Below, in pieces: positions 23,557 to 29,075 of a stretch of 29,269 nucleotides of DNA. This DNA is from a virus, in IMG/VR virus record IMGVR_UViG_3300044822_000045, positions 1 to 29,269 of that record. One strand, 5' to 3'. The notes below the pieces were generated by a model that was not told the origin of the DNA, searched no databases, and saw nothing but the letters and a program-made list of their open reading frames with translations. Every line of letters starts with the position of its first letter. Position 1 is the first letter of the stretch. A program made the position numbers and the translations under genes.

Positions 23557-23805
23557 TTAATCGCTGCGACGTGGGTCATACGGGGGGAGCGGCCCTTTCG
23601 GGGGTTTCTCCTCGCCCGTCCAGCGCAATGCCTTGGCGATCGAGAGCACGAGCACCAAGGGAACGCTGTGGCGAATGGCGATGGCGATGCGGCTCAAGGG
23701 GTGGAGCTGGCCCAAGCGCGCGCGCAGCGCTTTCGCCTCGATGTGATCCGCGCGTGCGGCCAGTAGGTCGGCGCGAATTTGCGCGCGAACGTCAAGGATG
23801 CGCAA
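23557..23805 (-). CDS. Hypothetical protein with one hydrophobic helix, 82 aa
   Basis: From TTG 23805, with GAGG nine bases before it. The N-terminal half is a basic helix (AQIRADLLAARADHIEAKALRARL). About residues 38-62 (SRIAIAIRHSVPLVLVLSIAKALRW) form a hydrophobic segment that could insert in a membrane. The end is proline-rich and charged. It belongs to the leftward early block after the unknown 166-aa gene. A holin-like role is conceivable from topology, but nothing specific supports it. Confidence 0.5.
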   Translation of the reverse strand: MRILDVRAQIRADLLAARADHIEAKALRARLGQLHPLSRIAIAIRHSVPLVLVLSIAKALRWTGEEKPPKGPLPPYDPRRSD

Positions 23806-23848
23806 AGAGGGCCTCGCATCGGTCCAAACGATACGAGGCGTCCCCTCT

Positions 23849-24349
23849 CTAGTTCGCTGCGGCGGATTGCGTCTCCGCGCGGGCCTTGCGATCTTCGCGG
23901 GTCATCTCCTTCGGCGGGCGGCCGCGGGTGCGCTTTTGCATGGCACTCGCCCTGATCCTGCCATTGCCCCCGGAGAGGTGCGCCCAGGGTGAGGTCCCCT
24001 CGATCTCGCACGGGACTCCCAGGAGCGGCAAGGCGGCGATCTTCGCATCCTCGATCTGCGCGGTACCGATGATCACACCGTCCTCGCGCGCCTTCAGCTC
24101 CACATCCTCGAGATCGCACTTGGCGAGAATCTTCTTCCCACCCGGGAAGAGTCGCAAGGAAGCACCGGGCACCTTGCCCTCCAGGTGAAACGCGCCGGCG
24201 GCGGTGCGCGGCGTGCCGTTCGACTGGAACAGCATCTCGTAGGCGCCGGGCACGAAGGAGCTGATCTCCTCCTTGCGCAGGGTGAATCTCGCATTGATCT
24301 CCCCGTCCCTGCGGCCGGGGGTGAGTGAGACTTGGCTGAAATTAAACAT
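23849..24349 (-). CDS. Hypothetical early protein, 166 aa
   Basis: From ATG 24349 (MFNFSQVSLTPGRRDGEINA), with AGGAG eight bases upstream, a strong start. It is beta-rich through residue about 130 (YEMLFQSNGTPRTAAGAFHLEGKV, DVELKAREDGVIIGTAQIED). It has a basic AT-hook-like C-terminal tail (QKRTRGRPPKEMTREDRKAR, with the R-G-R-P core), suggesting nucleic-acid contact. Downstream of a VRR-NUC nuclease and the replication genes, a DNA-metabolism role is plausible. No family is recognised. Confidence 0.58.
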   Translation of the reverse strand: MFNFSQVSLTPGRRDGEINARFTLRKEEISSFVPGAYEMLFQSNGTPRTAAGAFHLEGKVPGASLRLFPGGKKILAKCDLEDVELKAREDGVIIGTAQIEDAKIAALPLLGVPCEIEGTSPWAHLSGGNGRIRASAMQKRTRGRPPKEMTREDRKARAETQSAAAN

Positions 24350-24400
24350 CGGCAATTCTCCTTGACGAAGTTGACACCCGGGCAGTGTCGCGCCGATTTA

Positions 24401-24805
24401 TCACGGTTGCAACAAATAGCTCTTGATCGCGAGCATCGCCGCTTCCCACCCTTTGCAGATCGCGGTGGCGTAATGATCTTGCACGAGCGCCCGAAATTTC
24501 TCTTGATCCTCGCTCACTACACCGCCGCGGGTGCGCTTTAGTTCCAGGAAGAGGCCATGGTCCGCGCCCTTCGGGATCGGGAGAAAATAATCAAACACAC
24601 CCGCTTTGAAGCCTTGGCGCTTCATGCGTGCCATCTGGATCGCGCGGTGTTTCGCATCGCCGGCGAGCACGGCGCCGTTCGCGCTCATGAGGAGGTAATC
24701 ACTCAACGGTTTGCCGCGGTGGCGCTGCGTGCGTGCCCAGTCGAGGAGCCACTCCGCTTCGTCTTTTTCGAGCGGTACCTGGGCTTTGAGTTTGAACGCG
24801 GCCAT
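24401..24805 (-). CDS. VRR-NUC domain nuclease
   Basis: A 134-residue protein. S41-A-N-G-A (about 41-45) and H53-R-A-I-Q-M-A precede the PD-(D/E)XK core G69-V-F-D72, L87-E-L-K90 with E88/K90, and a downstream Q101. This order (G-x-x-D, E-x-K, then S-x-x-Q) is that of VRR-NUC nucleases in phage replication blocks, often thought to be structure-specific or resolvase-like. ATG 24805 overlaps the P-like stop by one base. The PD motif reads F-D rather than P-D. Confidence 0.75.
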   Translation of the reverse strand: MAAFKLKAQVPLEKDEAEWLLDWARTQRHRGKPLSDYLLMSANGAVLAGDAKHRAIQMARMKRQGFKAGVFDYFLPIPKGADHGLFLELKRTRGGVVSEDQEKFRALVQDHYATAICKGWEAAMLAIKSYLLQP

Positions 24806-25446
24806 CAGGCGAGCAGCGGGAGAGAATCCTGCTTTGGGTTGCCGCGCGCCATCGAGGCCGGGAATGGCATTTGCGCATCGGGCGAGCTCACCATCACCCG
24901 GTACTGCTCGAGCGTTTTGTGACTCACCTCCCCGATGCGCGAGAGGCCAAACAGCCAGCGGCGCACGAACTCCCTCGGCGTTGAGAGATCATCGCCCTCG
25001 AGGATGTAGCCGCAAAACTCCTGCACCAGCGCGCGCTTCATCTCGAGCACTTTGGCGAGTTCGGGCGAGGCCTCGCACTCGAGCATGCCGTGGGGCGGCA
25101 CGAAGCGGCCGGCTGATCCCAACCCGCCGCGGTTCGCGATGTGGATCAGCAGCAGCCGGTTCGCGAATTGCCCGAGGGTGTCGCGCTCGTCTTTCGGGGC
25201 CTCGGCCTGCACGTGGGTGGTGCGCGTTTGCTGCTTGTGCAAATCCCAAAGCTCATGCACGCCGGGGAATTTCTCCGGGCCCTCCTCGCTCAAGGCCCGA
25301 TCGACCACTCGCGCGAATTGCAGCAGCGACATTCTCGCCATGCCCGACCAGTACGCCTCCTCGCGTTTCTTGCCGCACGGCAGGTTGTAGCCCGCGCAGA
25401 GTTTCTCGAGCAGCGCCACAAATTCCTCCCGGTCAGTGCTGAGCAT
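24805..25446 (-). CDS. P-like replication protein (helicase-loader position)
   Basis: From ATG 25446 (MLSTDREEFVALLEKLCAGY), giving 213 residues and a 14-base overlap with the O-like gene; ATG 25500 gives 18 more. The N-terminal half (EFVALLEKLCAGYNLP, then M-A-R-M-S-L-L-Q-F-A-R-V-V-D-R-A-L) resembles phage proteins annotated as replication protein P or its analogue. These pair with an O-like initiator to recruit the host helicase. No Walker motifs are present, so it is not a DnaC-type ATPase. Identity rests mainly on gene order. Confidence 0.52.
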   Translation of the reverse strand: MLSTDREEFVALLEKLCAGYNLPCGKKREEAYWSGMARMSLLQFARVVDRALSEEGPEKFPGVHELWDLHKQQTRTTHVQAEAPKDERDTLGQFANRLLLIHIANRGGLGSAGRFVPPHGMLECEASPELAKVLEMKRALVQEFCGYILEGDDLSTPREFVRRWLFGLSRIGEVSHKTLEQYRVMVSSPDAQMPFPASMARGNPKQDSLPLLA

Positions 25447-26245
25447 CGCGCTCTCGAGCTTCGAGCTCAGCGGTGCTCGGAGCGCGCTTACTCGCCCCAT
25501 TATTGCCGCGCGGCGCCGCAAAGAGTCCCTTGTAGCCGTTCCCGATCGAGTGCTCGACCGCGGCCACTTGCGCGGCATGACCCCCGAGCTTCGCGAACTT
25601 CTCGCGCAAGCTCTCGAGGCTGTGCGGTGCGACCGGACGTCCTTCGGCCTTGCAGTACTTCAGCCATTTTGCAAACGCCCACCCACTCACAAAATCTTGC
25701 CCGGTAGTACGTAAAGATTTTGCTGGGGGTGGTAGTAATTCTTTGTTTGAGTCTGAGTATGAGTCTGAGTTTGTGTATGAGTCTGGTGTCGCTGGTGTTT
25801 GCCGGTGTCGCTGGTGTTTGCCGGTGTCGGACGGTGTCGCTGTGTTTGCCTGTGTTTGCGTCTCCTTTTGCTTGTCGCGATAGCGCTTGGTTTTTGCGGC
25901 ATTTCGCCCATCGAGGACTTGTCGGTTGCTCGCTGCCCGGTCGCGGTACTTTTGGATGTTGACGACGCGCCAGCCCCAATTGCGCGCGGGGTCGATCAAT
26001 TCCAGGCGCCGGCCCTCGAGCGCGGTTGAGCGACTGGCGGTGTCGGGTGCCATGAAGTCATCCAGGCACTTTTGCAACAGCTTCGGCGGGATGCCGATCG
26101 CCGCGGCGATGACCTGCGGCGTCTTGTCGATTTCACCGCGCGCATCGGCCATGGACAAAAGGCACCCCCACACCCCGGTGTAGGGCCAGCGACCGTAGAG
26201 GGAGCCCTCGAGCATGCTCGAGAAGAGCGGGGTGTACCCGGACAC
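25433..26245 (-). CDS. O-like phage replication initiator
   Basis: A 270-residue protein from GTG 26245. Residues 1-115 hold a winged-helix-like domain (SGYTPLFSSMLEGSLYGRWPYTGVWGCLLS, then V-I-A-A-A-I-G-I-P-P-K-L-L-Q-K-C-L), the usual start of phage replisome-organising proteins. About 125-185 is a low-complexity Thr/Gln/Ser linker. The C-terminal part (W-L-K-Y-C-K-A-E-G-R-P near 210 and I-G-N-G-Y-K-G-L-F-A-A-P) is the conserved end of these proteins. DNA under the linker is repetitive (see origin). It should bind the origin and recruit the P-like protein. Confidence 0.72.
   Translation of the reverse strand: MSGYTPLFSSMLEGSLYGRWPYTGVWGCLLSMADARGEIDKTPQVIAAAIGIPPKLLQKCLDDFMAPDTASRSTALEGRRLELIDPARNWGWRVVNIQKYRDRAASNRQVLDGRNAAKTKRYRDKQKETQTQANTATPSDTGKHQRHRQTPATPDSYTNSDSYSDSNKELLPPPAKSLRTTGQDFVSGWAFAKWLKYCKAEGRPVAPHSLESLREKFAKLGGHAAQVAAVEHSIGNGYKGLFAAPRGNNGASKRAPSTAELEARERDAQH
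25690..25860. other. Candidate replication origin with iterons inside the O-like gene
   Basis: A 9-bp inverted repeat, CAAAATCTT (25690-25698) and AAGATTTTG (25714-25722), sits in an AT-richer stretch. Next come 12-base TGAGTCTGAGT(A/T) repeats (25748-25785). Then two exact 19-base copies of GGTGTCGCTGGTGTTTGCC (25785-25803, 25804-25822) and degenerate copies to 25860. Direct repeats with adjacent AT-rich DNA inside an initiator gene match the organisation of lambda ori within O. Whether replication starts here is inference. Confidence 0.55.
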
Positions 26246-26266
26246 AGGAATGAGGGCCGGGTGATG

Positions 26267-26434
26267 TTAAGTCGAGGCCGGCGCCGGCGGTTCTTGGTTT
26301 AAGGTGGGTGGGTGGGGATGAAGAAAAAACGGCTGGGTAAACCCGAGGGACTCGGCGAGCCGGCGGTTATCCTCCGCCACGAGGCGCAGCTCCCGCTCGC
26401 GCTCGATTCGAAGCTTATCTTTCTGACGTCGCAT
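26267..26434 (-). CDS. Small charged protein at the head of the leftward early block, 55 aa
   Basis: ATG 26434 is preceded by AAGGAG with an eight-base gap, one of the best ribosome-binding sites in the window. It encodes 55 residues (MRRQKDKLRIERERELRLVA...), a charged N-terminal helix with coiled-coil character and a proline-rich tail (HPHPPTLNQEPPAPAST). It is the first gene after the divergent control region and is followed by the replication genes. The position is that of a Cro/CII-type early gene, but no HTH is visible. It falls below usual length cut-offs. Confidence 0.6.
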   Translation of the reverse strand: MRRQKDKLRIERERELRLVAEDNRRLAESLGFTQPFFLHPHPPTLNQEPPAPAST

Positions 26435-26518
26435 GACACATTCTCCTTACGTGACTACAAGGTGTTGCGCAGCCAAAAGACGCCGCGCGTGGTGACGGTG
26501 GTCCGTCGCAAATGAGCG

Positions 26519-26588
26519 AAATTTACCCACCGATGGGGAACCCCAAGCGTGGGTAAAGTTGTACCTGGATACGGTATACTTTTACCCA
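26519..26588. promoter_or_regulatory. Divergent promoter/operator region with TTTACCCA boxes
   Basis: TTTACCCAC at 26522-26530 and its exact inverse GTGGGTAAA at 26549-26557 form a 9-bp inverted repeat; TTTACCCA recurs at 26581-26588. A -10-like TATACT (26575-26580) faces right towards the coiled-coil genes. A weaker TAAATT (26525-26520) faces left towards the replication block, with TTGGGG (26546-26541) 15 bases before it. The boxes overlap both. Related TGGGTAAACCC copies are at 26334-26344 and 27708-27718. Which regulator binds is unknown. Confidence 0.45.
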
Positions 26589-26618
26589 TGGCGAAATTCC
26601 CGACTTTGCGGGGCGGCA

Positions 26619-26936
26619 ATGGCCGCTGACCTGGAAGACCCTGCCCGACTGCTCGTCGAAGCGGCCCGCTTGCAAGCCGCCACCGCGCAACTCTTGGCCG
26701 CGACCGATGGGCGTTTGGGGCGCCTCGAAACCCACATCGAGTACATGCGCGCCGATATCGGGGAACTCAAAACCGGGCAGAAGGAACTGCGAGCAGAATT
26801 CGACAAAGTGCGCACCGAGATGCACGCGGAGTTCAAGTTCCTGCTGCGTCTGATGATCGCCATGTTCGCGACTTTGGGCACGCTCATGCTGGGACTCGCC
26901 GGCATGGTGGCGCACGGTTTCGGCTGGCTGAAATAA
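26619..26936 (+). CDS. Coiled-coil protein with C-terminal membrane segment, first of a pair
   Basis: A 105-residue protein from ATG 26619 (MAADLEDPARLLVEAARLQA). About residues 5-75 form a coiled coil (GRLGRLETHIEYMRADIGEL, KTGQKELRAEFDKVRTEM). About 78-100 (FLLRLMIAMFATLGTLMLGLAGMVA) form one membrane helix, ending GFGWLK. The next gene starts on its TAA (TAATG) and shares the opening MAAD, the H/E-F-K pattern and the C-terminal anchor, so the two are paralogues. The topology resembles Bdr-like and XhlA-like proteins. No lysis neighbours are present. A membrane-linked role such as superinfection control is speculation. Confidence 0.62.
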   Translation: MAADLEDPARLLVEAARLQAATAQLLAATDGRLGRLETHIEYMRADIGELKTGQKELRAEFDKVRTEMHAEFKFLLRLMIAMFATLGTLMLGLAGMVAHGFGWLK

Positions 26937-27307
26937 TGGCCGCTGACATCGAAGAGAACACCCGCCTACTCTCCCAGCTCGCAGACCTGCCGCCGCGGGT
27001 CGCGCGAATCGAGTCCGACGTCGAGAACATCAAGGACAACATCGCGGAGCTGAAAGGTGATGTGAAGGCGCTGCGCGGTGAGCTGCGCGGCGAGATCAAG
27101 GAGCTGCGCGGCGAGATCAAGGAGCTGCGCGGCGAGATGAGCGCCGAATTCAAATCGGTGCGCGCGGAGGCGACGGCGTTTCGCGAGGCGGTGCACACGG
27201 AATTCAAATCCGTGCGCGCGGATATGCGCTCGGACTTTCGCTGGCTCCTCGCGCTGCTGATTCCCACCTTGGGTGCATTGCTCGCCAAAGCGTTCCACTG
27301 GCTCTGA
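26936..27307 (+). CDS. Coiled-coil protein with C-terminal membrane segment, second of a pair
   Basis: A 123-residue protein (MAADIEENTRLLSQLADLPP). A long coiled coil spans about 18-98. It includes three copies of a seven-residue unit E-L-R-G-E-I/M-K/S near 49-69 and two E-F-K-S-V-R-A segments. A terminal hydrophobic helix (WLLALLIPTLGALLAKAF) follows. The first 12 bases of the gene equal those of the preceding paralogue. Bdr-type proteins share this repeat-plus-anchor layout. It would form an oligomer at the inner membrane; the function is unknown. Confidence 0.65.
   Translation: MAADIEENTRLLSQLADLPPRVARIESDVENIKDNIAELKGDVKALRGELRGEIKELRGEIKELRGEMSAEFKSVRAEATAFREAVHTEFKSVRADMRSDFRWLLALLIPTLGALLAKAFHWL
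27080..27142 (+). repeat. 21-nt tandem repeat, three units
   Basis: Units at 27080-27100, 27101-27121 and 27122-27142 read GAGCTGCGCGGCGAGATcAAG-like, the first two identical and the third diverging at its end. Each adds exactly one heptad to the coiled coil, so copy-number change would keep the frame and alter coil length. Confidence 0.85.
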
Positions 27308-27538
27308 GCGAGATCAGGGTCTTTGTGCTCTGAGCGCTGATCGAGCGGTAAGGCGAGCTGCTCGCTCACGCCGCGCACTCCGGTGAGCGCCTGGCGAGAT
27401 AGACACTCATGTGGGGCACCGACCGCGCTGCAATACGGGTATCAGCGGCGCGTGAAAATATGTTGTGCGCGAGTCCTTGCCCGTATTCGGGACGGCGGCT
27501 AACATCCCGATATGTTCAGCGCAGCACTTCACGGGTTC
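27308..27538. other. Intergenic region with one operator-like site
   Basis: No gene is credible in these 231 bases between the converging coiled-coil and repressor genes. A repressor-operator-like palindrome TGCCCG-TATT-CGGGAC lies at 27478-27493, matching the sites at 27781 and 28447 in one arm and the spacing. TTGCCC (27477-27482) and TAACAT (27500-27505) spaced by 17 bases could form a weak rightward promoter over it. A small perfect hairpin, GCGAGC-T-GCTCGC, lies near 27353 but lacks a T tract, so it is not called a terminator. Confidence 0.4.
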
Positions 27539-27769
27539 TCACGCGGCTTCAAGCTCGTCGTCGAGAAACCGGGTGAGCGCGGCACACGTCGAGATGCGCG
27601 GATCATCCGTCTCGCCATTGGCGATTTTCTTGATCGTGCCGAACGGGACGCCATCCGGATCGTCTTCGGTTTTGGTGCCCCGCACGATGTACTCCCACCA
27701 GGATTTTTGGGTAAACCCTTGCGGGATCGCGTTCAGTCGCTCGCGCAGCGTGTCGAGGTCGATGTCCAT
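27539..27769 (-). CDS. Small repressor-like HTH protein with leaderless start
   Basis: A 76-residue protein from ATG 27769 (MDIDLDTLRERLNAIPQGFT). The segment about 38-62 (G-V-P-F-G-T-I-K-K-I-A-N-G-E-T-D-D-P-R-I-S) is a Cro/CI-type helix-turn-helix, where a tight turn precedes I-x-x-I-A-x-G. It lacks a peptidase or dimerisation domain, so it is a minimal regulator. The -10 box ends six bases before the ATG, which places the RNA start on the A of ATG, a leaderless mRNA as for lambda cI from pRM. The operator in its own promoter implies autoregulation. CI versus Cro identity is unresolved. Confidence 0.62.
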   Translation of the reverse strand: MDIDLDTLRERLNAIPQGFTQKSWWEYIVRGTKTEDDPDGVPFGTIKKIANGETDDPRISTCAALTRFLDDELEAA

Positions 27770-27775
27770 AAGCCG

Positions 27776-27804
27776 AAGATAGTCCCGTATCCGGGACTCG
27801 TCAA
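27776..27804 (-). promoter_or_regulatory. Repressor promoter with embedded operator
   Basis: On the minus strand, TTGACG (27804-27799) and TATCTT (27781-27776) lie 17 bases apart. The spacer holds the 18-bp palindrome AGTCCCG-TATC-CGGGACT (plus-strand 27781-27798), so a bound repressor would block polymerase. The same design occurs at 28441-28469. Confidence 0.7.
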
Positions 27805-27843
27805 GCCCGATGCTGGGATAGCCCTTTCCCTGGTTGGCGCTTG

Positions 27844-28230
27844 ATGGCGAAGCAGACACCCCTAGAGAAGATGCTCTGGCATTTGAGGCAGGATTTATCG
27901 ACGAATTTGATGGTCGCGATTAATAATCGATTCCCCGGCACCGCCAACTGGGCCGCCGCGCTTGAGAAGGAGTCAGGCGTCAGCGATACGGTGATCCGCC
28001 GGCTCGTGAATGACCCTCACGGCCAAAAGGGCAAGTACTACTATCCGACGATTGAAACCCTGCTAAAACTAGCGAATCCGCTCGGCGTAACTGCGGAATC
28101 CTTGCTGCACAGTCCGCGCAGCAAACCCCAACCTGGCGGGGGCGGAGGTAACACGTCTGAGGTAGCACCTGCTGTAGAAACGGACGTTTCGCAAACCCCA
28201 GGACGCCCGCTCATTCACGAACCCGCCTAG
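27844..28230 (+). CDS. Cro/C1-type HTH regulator, 128 aa
   Basis: From ATG 27844 (MAKQTPLEKMLWHLRQDLST); a TTG at 27841 is adjacent. Residues about 33-58 hold a helix-turn-helix (A-N-W-A-A-A-L-E-K-E-S-G-V-S-D-T-V-I-R-R-L-V-N-D). T-I-E-T-L-L-K-L-A-N-P-L-G-V-T-A-E-S-L-L follows, the conserved end of HTH_3 domains. The C-terminus (about 92-128) is a flexible Gly/Pro/Thr tail with no S24 peptidase, so RecA-type self-cleavage is not expected. It diverges from the 76-aa repressor-like gene, and the pair forms the switch. No strong ribosome-binding site is seen. Confidence 0.68.
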   Translation: MAKQTPLEKMLWHLRQDLSTNLMVAINNRFPGTANWAAALEKESGVSDTVIRRLVNDPHGQKGKYYYPTIETLLKLANPLGVTAESLLHSPRSKPQPGGGGGNTSEVAPAVETDVSQTPGRPLIHEPA

Positions 28231-28357
28231 GAATATCCCTTAATCGCCTAATTCAGAAATGAAATATTTTTGCGACTGTGCGCTAACAGACATTGCTTTT
28301 GCACCGCGCGCGGAGTTATACCGGCCGTCCGCGGTAAGGGATATCCGCTTTTCTTAG

Positions 28358-28392
28358 AGCGCCTATCTCCCGCTAGCGGAGCAGCGCTTTTA
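28358..28392 (+). terminator. Possible terminator after the HTH gene
   Basis: AGCGC (28358-28362) pairs with GCGCT (28384-28388), an inner CTCC pairs with GGAG around a GCTAGC loop, and TTTTATT follows. The stem is imperfect (bulges), so this is tentative. The 264-base gap also holds a 10-bp inverted repeat, ATATCCCTTA (28233-28242) and TAAGGGATAT (28335-28344). Confidence 0.35.
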
Positions 28393-28407
28393 TTAAAGGG
28401 CTGCCCC

Positions 28408-28469
28408 ACTGTGAGCATTCTCACAGTCCCGTAAACGGGCTTGACTGGTCCCGTATGCGGGACTATAGT
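28408..28469 (+). promoter_or_regulatory. Strong rightward promoter with stacked operators
   Basis: TTGACT (28441-28446) and TATAGT (28464-28469) are 17 bases apart, close to the sigma70 consensus. The spacer holds GGTCCCG-TATG-CGGGACT (28447-28464). A second site, AGTCCCG-TAAA-CGGGCTT (28425-28442), covers the -35 box. Just upstream is a different perfect palindrome, ACTGTGAG-CATT-CTCACAGT (28408-28427). Start near 28476, with a short leader before ATG 28495. Repression by the regulator of the same operator at 27781 is inferred. Confidence 0.75.
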
Positions 28470-28494
28470 GGCTCCACATTCACCGGAGCCATCC

Positions 28495-28806
28495 ATGCCA
28501 CCCCCCTTCGCAACCCTCGATTCCCTCGCCCGCGCCCTCGCGCAAACCAACGCCGAGCGCCGCGCACGCCTCGATACCGCGCTGGTCCTCGCCACCGCGA
28601 ATGCCTCGCACGCCGCCGCACGCCTCGCATGGGATCTCGATGAGCGCAAGCTCGATGTGTTCGCCGGATCACCCAAAGCCCACCGCACACCGATCTTCTG
28701 CTACACCTGCCGCGCACGCTATTCGTCAGATTGCGAATGCACGGCCGATGATCTTGATGCGAGCGCCGAGGAAGGCCGCTGCTCACGATTGGGGATCGAT
28801 CCGTGA
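28495..28806 (+). CDS. Zinc-ribbon-like early protein, 103 aa
   Basis: From ATG 28495, seven bases after GGAG. The N-terminal half is alanine-rich and helical (LARALAQTNAERRARLDTAL). The C-terminal half has C69-x-x-C72 and C80-x-C82 in F-C-Y-T-C-R-A-R-Y-S-S-D-C-E-C, which could bind zinc, plus C96. It is the first gene of the rightward operon under the repressed promoter, so it is an early lytic gene. The stop overlaps the next GTG as GTGA. No known family; a host-takeover or regulatory role is only a guess. Confidence 0.6.
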   Translation: MPPPFATLDSLARALAQTNAERRARLDTALVLATANASHAAARLAWDLDERKLDVFAGSPKAHRTPIFCYTCRARYSSDCECTADDLDASAEEGRCSRLGIDP

Positions 28807-29075
28807 GCGCGCTCATCAAGCCCGTCGCCATCGCCAAAACCGAGGCCGGTCAATACACCCTGATCGCAAGCGGTGATCGGGCTCTGCCCTTTTGCTGGAT
28901 CGAGACCCACTGCGGCACCACCCGCACCATGGCGGCTTTCGTGCTCGCGAGCGATGCCATTTTGCTGCTCGCCCACTACCAGGCGCGCGAGAGCGCCGAA
29001 GCTGATCAAGTGGGTGCGCTCGAAGCTCGTCGACGGCACCGATTATGGGGCTCGAGAAGGGGGATCGATCCGTGA
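28803..29075 (+). CDS. Duplicated early protein, copy 1, 90 aa
   Basis: From GTG 28803 (MSALIKPVAIAKTEAGQYTL), overlapping the previous stop as GTGA. The first 66 residues look like a compact fold (YTLIASGDRALPFCWIETHC, then TMAAFVLASDAILLLAHYQA). The last about 24 residues in frame are Arg-rich and odd, while the +1 frame there reads KLIKWVRSKLVDGTDYGARE, which looks more natural. A frameshift near 29000 in this copy is therefore possible. It ends TGA 29075 over the GTG of copy 2. No family is recognised. Confidence 0.55.
   Translation: MSALIKPVAIAKTEAGQYTLIASGDRALPFCWIETHCGTTRTMAAFVLASDAILLLAHYQARESAEADQVGALEARRRHRLWGSRRGIDP

Noticed and set aside
26884-27378. Minus-strand frame opposite the second coiled-coil gene
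   Set aside because: Its serine/arginine repeats mirror the 21-base repeat on the other strand; the plus-strand protein is coherent.
28408-28427. SOS (LexA) box at the rightward promoter
   Set aside because: The CTGT and ACAG halves are separated by 10 bases rather than 8.
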